Below, in pieces: positions 16,899-24,080 of a stretch of 64,000 bases of DNA (the first letter of the stretch is position 1; the number at the start of each line of letters is the position of its first letter). Origin of the DNA: Acetobacteraceae bacterium (GTDB taxonomy: Bacteria > Pseudomonadota > Alphaproteobacteria > Acetobacterales > Acetobacteraceae); contig JAIXWG010000053.1 in the NCBI GenBank assembly GCA_027482245.1, positions 61,109 to 125,108 on the forward strand, given 5' to 3'. The translations under genes were made by a program, and so were the position numbers. The notes under the pieces were generated by a model. The model was not told the DNA's origin, did no database searches, and saw nothing but the letters and a program-made list of their open reading frames with translations.

Positions 16899-17288
16899 AT
16901 GCCGCGTGAGGTTGTGAAGTCGGCGGAATGCGCGCCGACACCGAACTTCTTCAGCCAGGCCGTGAAGGTGAACGGCATGGTCTTCGTCTCCGGCCAGTTG
17001 TCGCGCGATGCGGCGGGCACGATCATCGGCCGCGGCGACATGGCGGCGCAGACGCGGCAGGTGATCGCGAACCTGCAAGCCATCCTTCGCGCAGCCGGCG
17101 GCGATCTTCGCCACATCGTGAAGCTGACGGCCTTCATGACCGACATGTCCCGCGCGCCCGAAGCCTGGGCGGTGCGGGAGGAATTCTTCGGCGCCCATCC
17201 CCCCGCCAGCACCGGCGTGCAGGTGCAGCGCCTGACCCATCCCGACTTCATGATCGAGATGGAGGCGATCGCCGTCATCGAGGACTGA
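16899..17288 (+). CDS. Rid family (YjgF/YER057c/UK114) protein, atypical
   Basis: The 129-residue protein has the chorismate-mutase-like Rid fold: NFFSQAVKVNGMVFVSGQL, then TRQVIANLQAIL, and DMSRAPEAWAVREEFF. Canonical RidA enamine/imine deaminases carry a key Arg in a PARxxVEV context. Here the equivalent is PASTGVQV, so the Arg is missing and deaminase activity is doubtful. It starts 38 bp from the divergent family 5 binding protein. It may act on an unstable intermediate or have a non-deaminase role, as other arginine-less Rid subfamilies do. Confidence 0.85.
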   Translation: MPREVVKSAECAPTPNFFSQAVKVNGMVFVSGQLSRDAAGTIIGRGDMAAQTRQVIANLQAILRAAGGDLRHIVKLTAFMTDMSRAPEAWAVREEFFGAHPPASTGVQVQRLTHPDFMIEMEAIAVIED

Positions 17289-17306
17289 GCATTTCATGCC
17301 CTCAGA

Positions 17307-17395
17307 CGTCGTGCCGAAGGCACGCCTGCGGCGTGACGGGCACACGCTCCGTGTGCTTGGCTTCGTCGTGCCGCAGGCACGCCTGCGGCGTGACG
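17307..17395. repeat. Two 32-bp palindrome-rich direct repeats with an intervening hairpin
   Basis: A 32-bp unit beginning CGTCGTGCCG occurs at 17307-17338 and 17364-17395, differing at one base. Each copy contains small inverted repeats (GTGCC-GMA-GGCAC and CGCC-TGC-GGCG). The spacer holds a perfect hairpin, GCACACG-CTC-CGTGTGC. This looks like a REP-type intergenic element between the convergent Rid and TRAP genes. Confidence 0.65.
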
Positions 17396-17424
17396 CACTT
17401 GCCGCGGCGCCCGTTCGGGCGCTC

Positions 17425-17446
17425 GGACCGGTCAAGTGACCGGTCC
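17425..17446. terminator. Long inverted repeat between convergent genes
   Basis: GGACCGGTCA at 17425-17434 and TGACCGGTCC at 17437-17446 form a perfect 10-bp stem with a 2-nt gap. A second hairpin, GCGCCC-GTTC-GGGCGC, lies just upstream. There is no T-run, so it is either a weak bidirectional terminator or a protein-binding site. Confidence 0.5.
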
Positions 17447-17453
17447 GCTGGTC

Positions 17454-19496
17454 TCACTTCATCATTGCCGGCAGCACCAGCGCGATGGAGGGCATGAGGC
17501 ACAGCAGCAGCACCGTCACCATCATCGCGCCCAGGAAGGGCAGTGCGCCGATGGCGATGGTGCGCAGCGCCACATCCTTGCCGATGCCCTGCAAGACGAA
17601 GAGGTTCATGCCGACCGGCGGCGTGATCAGCCCGACCTCCGCCATGATCACCAGGATAACGCCCATCCAGATCGCGTCGAAGCCCAGCGCCTGGGTGACG
17701 GGGAAGACGACCGGCAGCGTCAGCACGAGCATGGAGATGCTGTCGAGGAACATGCCGAGGATCACATAGACCAGGATGATCGCCAGGAAGACCGTCCCGC
17801 GATCAAGCCCGCCGCCCGTCGCCAGGCTCATCACCTGCTGCGACACCTTCAGGAAGTCGAAGCCGTAGGACAGGATGTTGGCGCCGACGACGATGATGAA
17901 GATGAAGGAGGTGACGACGACCGTCTCCTCCAGGCAGGCCCAAAGCATGGCGCGGGAGAGGCGGCCGCGCGCGAGTGCGAAGACGAAGGCGGCCGCGGCG
18001 CCGATGGCGCCCGTCTCCGACGCTGTGGCCAGCCCGCCATAGAGCGATCCGATCACCATCAGGATCAGCAGCAGCACCAGGCCGCTATCGACCAGGCTGT
18101 CGCGGGACAGGGGCGGTCCCTCCCCCCGCCGGATCGCCGGCGCGTCCTGCGGGCGCAGCCAGACCCAGCCCAGGATCACGCCCATGAACAGCAGCATCAT
18201 CAGGATGCCCGGCAGGATGCCCGCCAGGAACAGCTCCACCACGGAGACGCCGACCGTGGTGGCGTAGATGATCATCGGCACGCTGGGCGGGATGAGGATG
18301 CCGAGCGTGCCGCCCGCCGCCACGCTGCCATAGGCCAGCGCTGGGCTGTAGCGCCGGCGCGTCATCTCCGGGCAGGCGACGGAGCCCACCGTGGCCGCGG
18401 TGGCGACGGAGGATCCGGAGACGGCGGCGAAGATGCCGCATCCCGCCGTTGCCGCATGGGCCAAGCCACCCGGCAGCGGCGCCAGCACGCGCGCCATGAC
18501 GACAAAGAGTTCGTCCGACAGGCGGCTTCGCACCAGCAGCGCGCCCATCAGCACATAGAGCGGCACGGCGGTGAGGGAGAAGCTGTTGACGCCGGACCAG
18601 GCGCGTTCAGCGATCGTCATCGGGAAGGGCATCGGCAGCAGGAAGTAGATCGCCAGCAGCCCGACCAGCGCGAGCGCGAAGGCGATCCGCAGCCCCGTCG
18701 CCAGGAAGCCGGCGATGCCGAGGAACAGCAGCAGCGCCAGCGTGCCCGTGCCCCAATCCTTCGCCGCGGCGGAGATCGCGGTGCAGCCCAGCAACCCTCC
18801 CGCCGTCATCAGACCCGGCCGCAGCCCCGCGACGAAACTGCCCGCCAGCACCACCACCAGCGCCACGACGCTGCCGAGGTCGAAGCGGCCGATGCCGCTC
18901 ATCGGCACTTCCCGCCCGAAGGCCAGCAGCAGGACAGCGAGGGCGAGCACCAGGCCATAGGGCAGCGTGCGGCGCCAGCGCGGCAGGTGCGCGGACAGCG
19001 TCTCGATCTCCACCAGCAGCGCCAGCCCCAGGCCGCCGAGGCCGATCGCGATGGGCAGCTTCGGCATCCAGGTCGGCGTCAGCAGCAGGGAGAAGACGCG
19101 TGCCTCGTTGACGTAGTCCGACGCCACCATCAGCGCGGATTGCCAGGCGGCCAGTGCCACGATCAGCAGGCCCACCCAGGCGCAGGCAATCTCCAGGTCC
19201 CGCCGCGGCCCGTCCCGGAGCAGGCTTGGCAGGAACTCCACCCGCACATTCGCGCCCGCCAGATGCGTGGCGCCGGCGCCGAGGAAGATGGTGGCGATCA
19301 GGAAGTAGGTGCTGAGCTCCGTCGCCCAGACCGTCGGCGCGTTGAAGACGTAGCGCACGCCGACGTCATAGGTGGTGGACAGCGCCATCGCGACCACGCC
19401 GGCCACGGCGATCCAGAGCATGGCGTGGCAGAGCGCGCGGGCGATGCGCCCGCCGAGCGTTGCCGATTCCGCTTGGGTGCCACCGTGATCCTGCAT
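17454..19496 (-). CDS. TRAP transporter fused permease (DctQ-DctM)
   Basis: The start at 19496 gives 680 residues; the frame is open to 19655, but that part overlaps the divergent DctP gene. The N-terminal ~180 residues are a four-helix DctQ-like small subunit (WIAVAGVVAMALSTTYDVGVRYVFN). They are fused to a DctM-like large permease that shows AAVSGSSVATAATVGSVACPEM, GTLGILIPPSVPMIIYA and, near the C-terminus, AEVGLITPPVGMNLFVLQGI. It sits in the inner membrane and uses an ion gradient to import a carboxylate delivered by DctP. It is divergent from its binding protein across a palindromic operator candidate. Confidence 0.92.
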   Translation of the reverse strand: MQDHGGTQAESATLGGRIARALCHAMLWIAVAGVVAMALSTTYDVGVRYVFNAPTVWATELSTYFLIATIFLGAGATHLAGANVRVEFLPSLLRDGPRRDLEIACAWVGLLIVALAAWQSALMVASDYVNEARVFSLLLTPTWMPKLPIAIGLGGLGLALLVEIETLSAHLPRWRRTLPYGLVLALAVLLLAFGREVPMSGIGRFDLGSVVALVVVLAGSFVAGLRPGLMTAGGLLGCTAISAAAKDWGTGTLALLLFLGIAGFLATGLRIAFALALVGLLAIYFLLPMPFPMTIAERAWSGVNSFSLTAVPLYVLMGALLVRSRLSDELFVVMARVLAPLPGGLAHAATAGCGIFAAVSGSSVATAATVGSVACPEMTRRRYSPALAYGSVAAGGTLGILIPPSVPMIIYATTVGVSVVELFLAGILPGILMMLLFMGVILGWVWLRPQDAPAIRRGEGPPLSRDSLVDSGLVLLLILMVIGSLYGGLATASETGAIGAAAAFVFALARGRLSRAMLWACLEETVVVTSFIFIIVVGANILSYGFDFLKVSQQVMSLATGGGLDRGTVFLAIILVYVILGMFLDSISMLVLTLPVVFPVTQALGFDAIWMGVILVIMAEVGLITPPVGMNLFVLQGIGKDVALRTIAIGALPFLGAMMVTVLLLCLMPSIALVLPAMMK

Positions 19497-19537
19497 CGTT
19501 CCCCGCGCTTGACAGCAATGAAGCGGCAGCGTGAAGA

Positions 19538-19551
19538 TTTGTCCGGACAAA
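19538..19551. promoter_or_regulatory. Palindromic operator candidate TTTGTCCGGACAAA
   Basis: A perfect 14-bp palindrome lies between the divergent TRAP permease and DctP starts. A TTGACA hexamer at 19509-19514 could be a -35 element for dctP, which would place the palindrome at or just after the -10. The TTGTC/GACAA half-sites resemble those of GntR-family regulators, but no such gene is nearby. Confidence 0.55.
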
Positions 19552-19566
19552 GACAAGGGGGCGATC

Positions 19567-20565
19567 ATGGTCACGCGACGCGGCTTGCTGGTGTCCTCGC
19601 TGGGTGTCGGCCTCGCCACGCCGGCCCTCGCCCAGGCGCCCATTCGCTGGAACATCGGCTACGTCAACGCGACCGGCAGTTCCTATGTCGAGACGCTCCG
19701 CCCCTCCGCCGCGCGCATCGCGCAGGCCACCGGCGGCCGCCTGACGATCGAGCTGTATGACACGCTGGTGGCGGGGCCGGAGCAGCCGGCGGCGGTGCGG
19801 GATGGGCGGCTCGATGGCAGCTTCGCCGTCTCTCCGTGGTTGTCCGCGGAGGCGCCCTACATCAATTTCGGCCATCTCCCCGGCCTCATCACCGATGTCG
19901 CGCGCTACCAGCGCATGCTGGACCCGCTGCTGCGCGACGAGATGGCGAAGGTCTGGCGGGATCGCTACCGCTCCGTCCAGCTGGCGACGGGCGTGTTCGA
20001 GGACCAGTGCATCATCTCCCGCGCGCCGCTCCGCACCGTCGCGGACTTCACGGGCAAGAAGGTACGCGTGCACAACACGGAAGCCGGCGCGCTGATGCAG
20101 AAGCTCGGCGCGGCGCCGACGCCCGTGCCCTTCGGTGAGATCGTGCCCGCGCTGCAGCGCGGCATCGTGGATCTGGTGATGACCAGCGTCGGCACCGCCG
20201 GCGGCTTCGGCTTCCACAACGTGACCAAGGATTTCTCGACCTGGCGCATCGGCACTATCGTGCCCTGGTCGCTGGTCGTGAACGCGCAGGTCTGGGGACG
20301 GCTGCCGGATGCGCTGAAGCCCGTGGTGCAGGCGGAATTCCGCAAGATCGAGGACGAGCACTTCGCCAACCACGCGCCGTTCAGCGAGGCCGCGATCCAG
20401 CGCCTGGTCGCCTCCGGCATGAACCACTACGTCGCGCCGGCCGACGAACTCGGGAAGCTCTTCGCGCCGGCGAATGTGGAGGCGGTCTTCGACAACTGGT
20501 ACCAGCGCTGCGAACGCGCGGGGAATGACGGGCGCGCGCTTGTCCGACGGATTCAGGCGCTGTGA
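19567..20565 (+). CDS. TRAP transporter substrate-binding protein DctP
   Basis: The start at 19567 follows the AAGGGGG ribosome site; an in-frame GTG at 19531 falls upstream of the palindrome and is less likely. The 332-residue precursor has the signal MVTRRGLLVSSLGVGLATPALAQ. The DctP core shows GKKVRVHNTEAGALMQKLGAAPTPVPFGEIVPALQRGIVDLVMTSV near residues 160-205. It binds a carboxylate-type ligand in the periplasm for the fused permease encoded on the opposite strand. The GAF protein gene follows immediately. Confidence 0.92.
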   Translation: MVTRRGLLVSSLGVGLATPALAQAPIRWNIGYVNATGSSYVETLRPSAARIAQATGGRLTIELYDTLVAGPEQPAAVRDGRLDGSFAVSPWLSAEAPYINFGHLPGLITDVARYQRMLDPLLRDEMAKVWRDRYRSVQLATGVFEDQCIISRAPLRTVADFTGKKVRVHNTEAGALMQKLGAAPTPVPFGEIVPALQRGIVDLVMTSVGTAGGFGFHNVTKDFSTWRIGTIVPWSLVVNAQVWGRLPDALKPVVQAEFRKIEDEHFANHAPFSEAAIQRLVASGMNHYVAPADELGKLFAPANVEAVFDNWYQRCERAGNDGRALVRRIQAL

Positions 20566-20567
20566 GC

Positions 20568-21182
20568 ATGGACCTTCTGCAGGCCGGCCTGGCGATGCTG
20601 GAGAAGGCCGGCGCCGAGGCGCTGGACGCGCCGGGGCCGGAGGAGGCGATGCATGCCCTCGCCCGCGGCTGCTTCGACCTGCTGGGCGACCGGGAGGCGC
20701 ATCTGAAGCCCGGCGCGCTGAAGCCGGGGGAGCGCCAGTACTTCGTCGCCGGCGCCTTCTTCGTCCTGCCCGACCGGCGCTACCACATGCTGGTCGGCAG
20801 CCTGGGTTTCCCGCCGGAACAGCGCCGGCTGATGGTGCCGATCGATGGCGGCCATCCCGGCTGGGTCTATGCCAACCGCTCCAAGCTGCTGCTGGAGAAC
20901 ACGGATGAGCACGGTACCTTCCGGCAATACCTCAAGACATCCCGCATGGGCTCGACGATCTTCGCGCCGATCATGTGGGAGGGCGAGTTCCACGGGCAGC
21001 TGATCATGGCGGCGCAGGCGCGCCACACCATGCGGCCGGTCGATCTTTCCATCATCGTCGCGGCGTCGCGCATCGCCGCCGGATGCTGGATCGCGAAGGG
21101 CGGGCCGGCCTGGCTGGCGGCCAATGCCGACCCCGCGGATGCCTACCGGGTGGACCGGGAAGGCGTGGACGCCAAGGGCTGA
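20568..21182 (+). CDS. GAF-domain-like sensory protein
   Basis: The 204-residue soluble protein has a GAF-like core: FFVLPDRRYHMLVGSLGFPPEQRRLMVPIDGGHPGWVYAN near residues 65-105, then GSTIFAPIMWEGEFHGQLIMAAQ. There is no output domain, membrane segment or signal peptide. The start is an ATG 2 bp after the dctP stop; a GTG overlapping that stop (20562) is equally possible. It is probably co-transcribed with dctP and may sense the transported compound or a redox signal. A terminator follows at 21191. Confidence 0.7.
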   Translation: MDLLQAGLAMLEKAGAEALDAPGPEEAMHALARGCFDLLGDREAHLKPGALKPGERQYFVAGAFFVLPDRRYHMLVGSLGFPPEQRRLMVPIDGGHPGWVYANRSKLLLENTDEHGTFRQYLKTSRMGSTIFAPIMWEGEFHGQLIMAAQARHTMRPVDLSIIVAASRIAAGCWIAKGGPAWLAANADPADAYRVDREGVDAKG

Positions 21183-21190
21183 GCGTGAAG

Positions 21191-21216
21191 GGCGGCGTTG
21201 ACGCCGCCTTTCTTTT
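21191..21216 (+). terminator. Rho-independent terminator after the TRAP/GAF unit
   Basis: A perfect 7-bp stem, GGCGGCG-TTGA-CGCCGCC at 21191-21208, is followed by the T-rich TTTCTTTT. It lies 9 bp after the GAF gene stop. Confidence 0.85.
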
Positions 21217-21274
21217 CGGCTGATCCTTACCCTAAGTATGAATCAGCCCGGCGACCGCGCCGGGCGAGGGAAGG

Positions 21275-22447
21275 ATGATGTCCGAGCCACCGCGTTCCCG
21301 CCGACAGACGCGCGCCGCCATCCTCGGCCGGCTGCTGGCCAGCGATGGCCTGTTCCGGCCGCGCCTGGCCGCTGAATGCCGCCTGACGGAGGCCAGCATC
21401 TCCCGCATCCTGGCGGAGCTGCGGCAGGACAACCTGGTCGAGGAGGTGCGCCGCCCCGCCCCTTATCCCGGCGGCCCGTCCGCCATGGTTACGCTGCGCA
21501 AGGATCAGCGCGTCGCCGGGCTGGAATTCGCCAATGATCGCCTCGGCGTCGGCCTCGCGACCCTGGGCGGGGAGGTTGATGGCAGCGCGCGCCTCGCGCT
21601 TCCCGCCGGCAGCACGCCGGAAGCGGTGGAGGCCGCGATCGCGGAGGCCATCGCGGAACTGCGCGGCTGGTGCGCCCGCACCGGCGCGCCGCCACGGCAG
21701 ATCGCCGTCTCCATCCCCGGGCATGGCGCCAGCCCCAACCCCATCCTGCCCGTCGATCCCGCCCGGCTGGAAGAGACGCTCGGCGCCGCCTTTCCCGGCG
21801 TGCCCGTGGCCATCGCCAACAGCGTCGCCGCGCTCGCCGCCGTGCACCTGCATGGGCGCGGCGTCACGCCCGTCGGGGAACGGCACCTCTTCGTCTATCT
21901 CGGCCATGGCGTCGGCGGCGCCTGGGTGGATGCCGTGACGGCCGCCGACCCCATCCAGCCGATCGAGATCGGGCACGTCGTGCTCGACCCCGCCGGCGAT
22001 CCCTGTCGCTGCGGCCATCGCGGCTGCCTGGAAGCCAGTGCCTCCACCGTCACGCTCGCGCTGCTCTGCGGGGTGGAGGAGGCGGCGCTGGCGGCGGCTG
22101 GCGCCGCATGGCCAGCCCTGGTGCGCATGACGCCGCGGCGGGAGGCCGCGATCCGGCTCGCGCTGTTCCGCACCGGCCTCGTCATCGGCAATGCGCTGAA
22201 CCTGATGCCGGCGGCGCGGGTCGTGCTCTGTGGCTGGCCGGCCGCGCTGCCAGAGGCGATGCGCGACGCGGTGACGGAGGGGATGGACCGCAGCCTCTTC
22301 GGCGGCGCCCGCCAGGCCATCCGCTTCATCGCCCCGGCCCTCGGCCAGGAACCCGCCGCCGCCCTGGCCTTCGCCGTGCACGCCCTGGTGCGCCAGGGTG
22401 GCCTTGCGCGGCCGGATGAAACCCCGCCGGCCAAGCTCGCCGGCTGA
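21275..22447 (+). CDS. ROK-family transcriptional regulator
   Basis: The 390-residue protein has an N-terminal winged helix-turn-helix near residues 10-60 (RAAILGRLLASDGLFRPRLAAECRLTEASISRILAEL). A ROK domain follows, with the zinc-binding CRCGHRGCLEA and the HVVLDPAGDP segment before it. ROK regulators (NagC/XylR type) usually respond to sugars or sugar phosphates. It starts after the GGGAAGG ribosome site with two adjacent ATGs. It is 19 bp upstream of the family 5 binding protein gene, so it probably regulates it. A CTTA-CCC-TAAG dyad just upstream could be its own operator. Confidence 0.9.
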   Translation: MMSEPPRSRRQTRAAILGRLLASDGLFRPRLAAECRLTEASISRILAELRQDNLVEEVRRPAPYPGGPSAMVTLRKDQRVAGLEFANDRLGVGLATLGGEVDGSARLALPAGSTPEAVEAAIAEAIAELRGWCARTGAPPRQIAVSIPGHGASPNPILPVDPARLEETLGAAFPGVPVAIANSVAALAAVHLHGRGVTPVGERHLFVYLGHGVGGAWVDAVTAADPIQPIEIGHVVLDPAGDPCRCGHRGCLEASASTVTLALLCGVEEAALAAAGAAWPALVRMTPRREAAIRLALFRTGLVIGNALNLMPAARVVLCGWPAALPEAMRDAVTEGMDRSLFGGARQAIRFIAPALGQEPAAALAFAVHALVRQGGLARPDETPPAKLAG

Positions 22448-22466
22448 CATCACAAGAGGAACGCGC

Positions 22467-24026
22467 ATGAAGAAATCCGTCACCCTGGCGCTGGCGCTGC
22501 TGGCCGCCACGGCACTCGCAGGGCCCGTCGCCGCGCAATCGACGCTGCGCGTGAAGCCCTCCGGCGATGTGCGCATCACGGACCCGCATCTGGGCTCCGA
22601 CAGCATGGCCCGGAACATGGGCTACATGGTCTATGACACGCTCTTCGCCGTGGACGACCAGCTGCGCATCCGCCCGCAGATGGCGGAGAGCCATGAGGTG
22701 CTGGAAGGCGGCCGCGTCTGGCGCTTCCGGCTGCGCGAAGGCCTGGTGTTCCAGGACGGCTCGCCGGTCACCGCCGCCGACGTCGTCGCCTCGCTCCGCC
22801 GCTGGGCGCAGAATGACGGGCTCGGCCAGCAGCTGATCGCCCGCGGCGCAGTGTTCGAGGCGGAGGGCACGAGCGCCTTCACCCTCACGCTCAACACGCC
22901 CTGGGGGATGGTGCTGGAGGCGCTGGGCAAGCCCGGCGCGCCGGTACCCTTCATCATGCCCGAACGCCTGGCGCAGACGCCGGCGAACCGCCCGGTGCCG
23001 GAAGTGCTGGGCAGCGGCCCCTACCGCTTCGTCGCCAATGAATGGCGCGCGGGGGACCGCCTGGTCTTCGCCCGCCACGCCGGCTACCGCCCGCGCAGCG
23101 AAGCCGCGGCCGGGCTTTCCGGCGGCCGCGTGGCGCGCTTCGACCGCGTGGAATGGCTGATCATGCCGGACCAGTCGACGGCGATCGATGCGCTGCGCAA
23201 GGGCGAGATCGACATCGCGGAGGATATTCCGGCCGACCTCCTCTCCGTCCTGCGGCGCGACCGCAACATCACCGTCGCGAACCAGGATGAGCTGGGTGTC
23301 GCGCAGCAGATCCGCCTGAACACGACGCAGCCGCCCTTCAACAACCCGATGCTGCGCCAGGCGCTGCTGCATGCCGTGAATGGCCAGGATTTCCTCAGCG
23401 CCGTCACGACCGATCCGTCGCAGGGGCGGGTGTGCAACAGCTTCTATGTCTGCTCCTCCCCCTACCACTCCACCGCGGGCTGGCCGGCGGTGAACCTGGA
23501 CCGCGCGCGGCAGCTGGTGCGGGAAAGCGGCTATGACGGGACGCCGGTGGTGTTCCTCAACGCCGCGGAGAACACCAACATCAACGCCTTCACGCTCGTC
23601 GCCGACCAGCTCTTCCGCAGCATCGGGCTGCGCACCGATGTGCAGGCGATGGACTGGGCGACGGTCGTGGCACGCCGCCAGTCGCGCGAACCCGTGGGCC
23701 GCGGCGGCTGGAGCGTCTTCATCTCCGGCCCCGGCGGGCTCGACATGATGGAGCCGGTCAGCCACCTCGGCCTGCGGTCGAACTGCGACCGCGCCTGGTT
23801 CGGCTGGCCCTGCGACGAGGAGATCGAACGGCTTCGCGCCGCCTTCGCCGACACGCCGGATGAGGCGCGGAAGCGGGAGATCGCGGCCCAGATCCAGGCC
23901 CGCGCACTGCAGACGGTGCCCTACATCCCGATCGGCGTGCAGTACCAGCTGCGCGCCCACCGGGCGAACCTGACGGGCCTGCTGAACCCGCCCGCGCCGG
24001 TGTACTGGAACGTCAGCCGCCGCTGA
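22467..24026 (+). CDS. ABC transporter substrate-binding protein, family 5
   Basis: The start at 22467 follows the AAGAGGA ribosome site and gives a signal peptide (MKKSVTLALALLAATALAGPVAAQ); the precursor has 519 residues. Typical segments are VRITDPHLGSDSMARNMGYMVYDTLFAVDD and EGLVFQDGSPVTAADVVASLRRW. The middle shows RLNTTQPPFNNPMLRQAL, and the C-terminus shows PYIPIGVQYQLRAHR. It is periplasmic and probably binds a peptide, oligosaccharide or related solute. It shares an operon with the ROK regulator but has no permease or ATPase neighbours. Confidence 0.92.
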   Translation: MKKSVTLALALLAATALAGPVAAQSTLRVKPSGDVRITDPHLGSDSMARNMGYMVYDTLFAVDDQLRIRPQMAESHEVLEGGRVWRFRLREGLVFQDGSPVTAADVVASLRRWAQNDGLGQQLIARGAVFEAEGTSAFTLTLNTPWGMVLEALGKPGAPVPFIMPERLAQTPANRPVPEVLGSGPYRFVANEWRAGDRLVFARHAGYRPRSEAAAGLSGGRVARFDRVEWLIMPDQSTAIDALRKGEIDIAEDIPADLLSVLRRDRNITVANQDELGVAQQIRLNTTQPPFNNPMLRQALLHAVNGQDFLSAVTTDPSQGRVCNSFYVCSSPYHSTAGWPAVNLDRARQLVRESGYDGTPVVFLNAAENTNINAFTLVADQLFRSIGLRTDVQAMDWATVVARRQSREPVGRGGWSVFISGPGGLDMMEPVSHLGLRSNCDRAWFGWPCDEEIERLRAAFADTPDEARKREIAAQIQARALQTVPYIPIGVQYQLRAHRANLTGLLNPPAPVYWNVSRR

Positions 24027-24035
24027 ACGCACACC

Positions 24036-24060
24036 AGGGGGGCCCTTGCGGCGCCCCCCT
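24036..24060 (+). terminator. GC-rich hairpin after the binding-protein gene
   Basis: AGGGGGGC at 24036-24043 pairs with GCCCCCCT at 24053-24060 around a 9-nt loop, 9 bp after the stop. No T-run follows, so termination strength is uncertain. Confidence 0.5.
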
Positions 24061-24080
24061 GCCCTGCCTTCCTATACCTC

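Noticed and set aside
17436..19760. 774-codon plus-strand frame opposite the TRAP permease
   Set aside because: It has a His/Gln/Asp-rich antisense composition; the minus strand encodes a clear DctQM permease.
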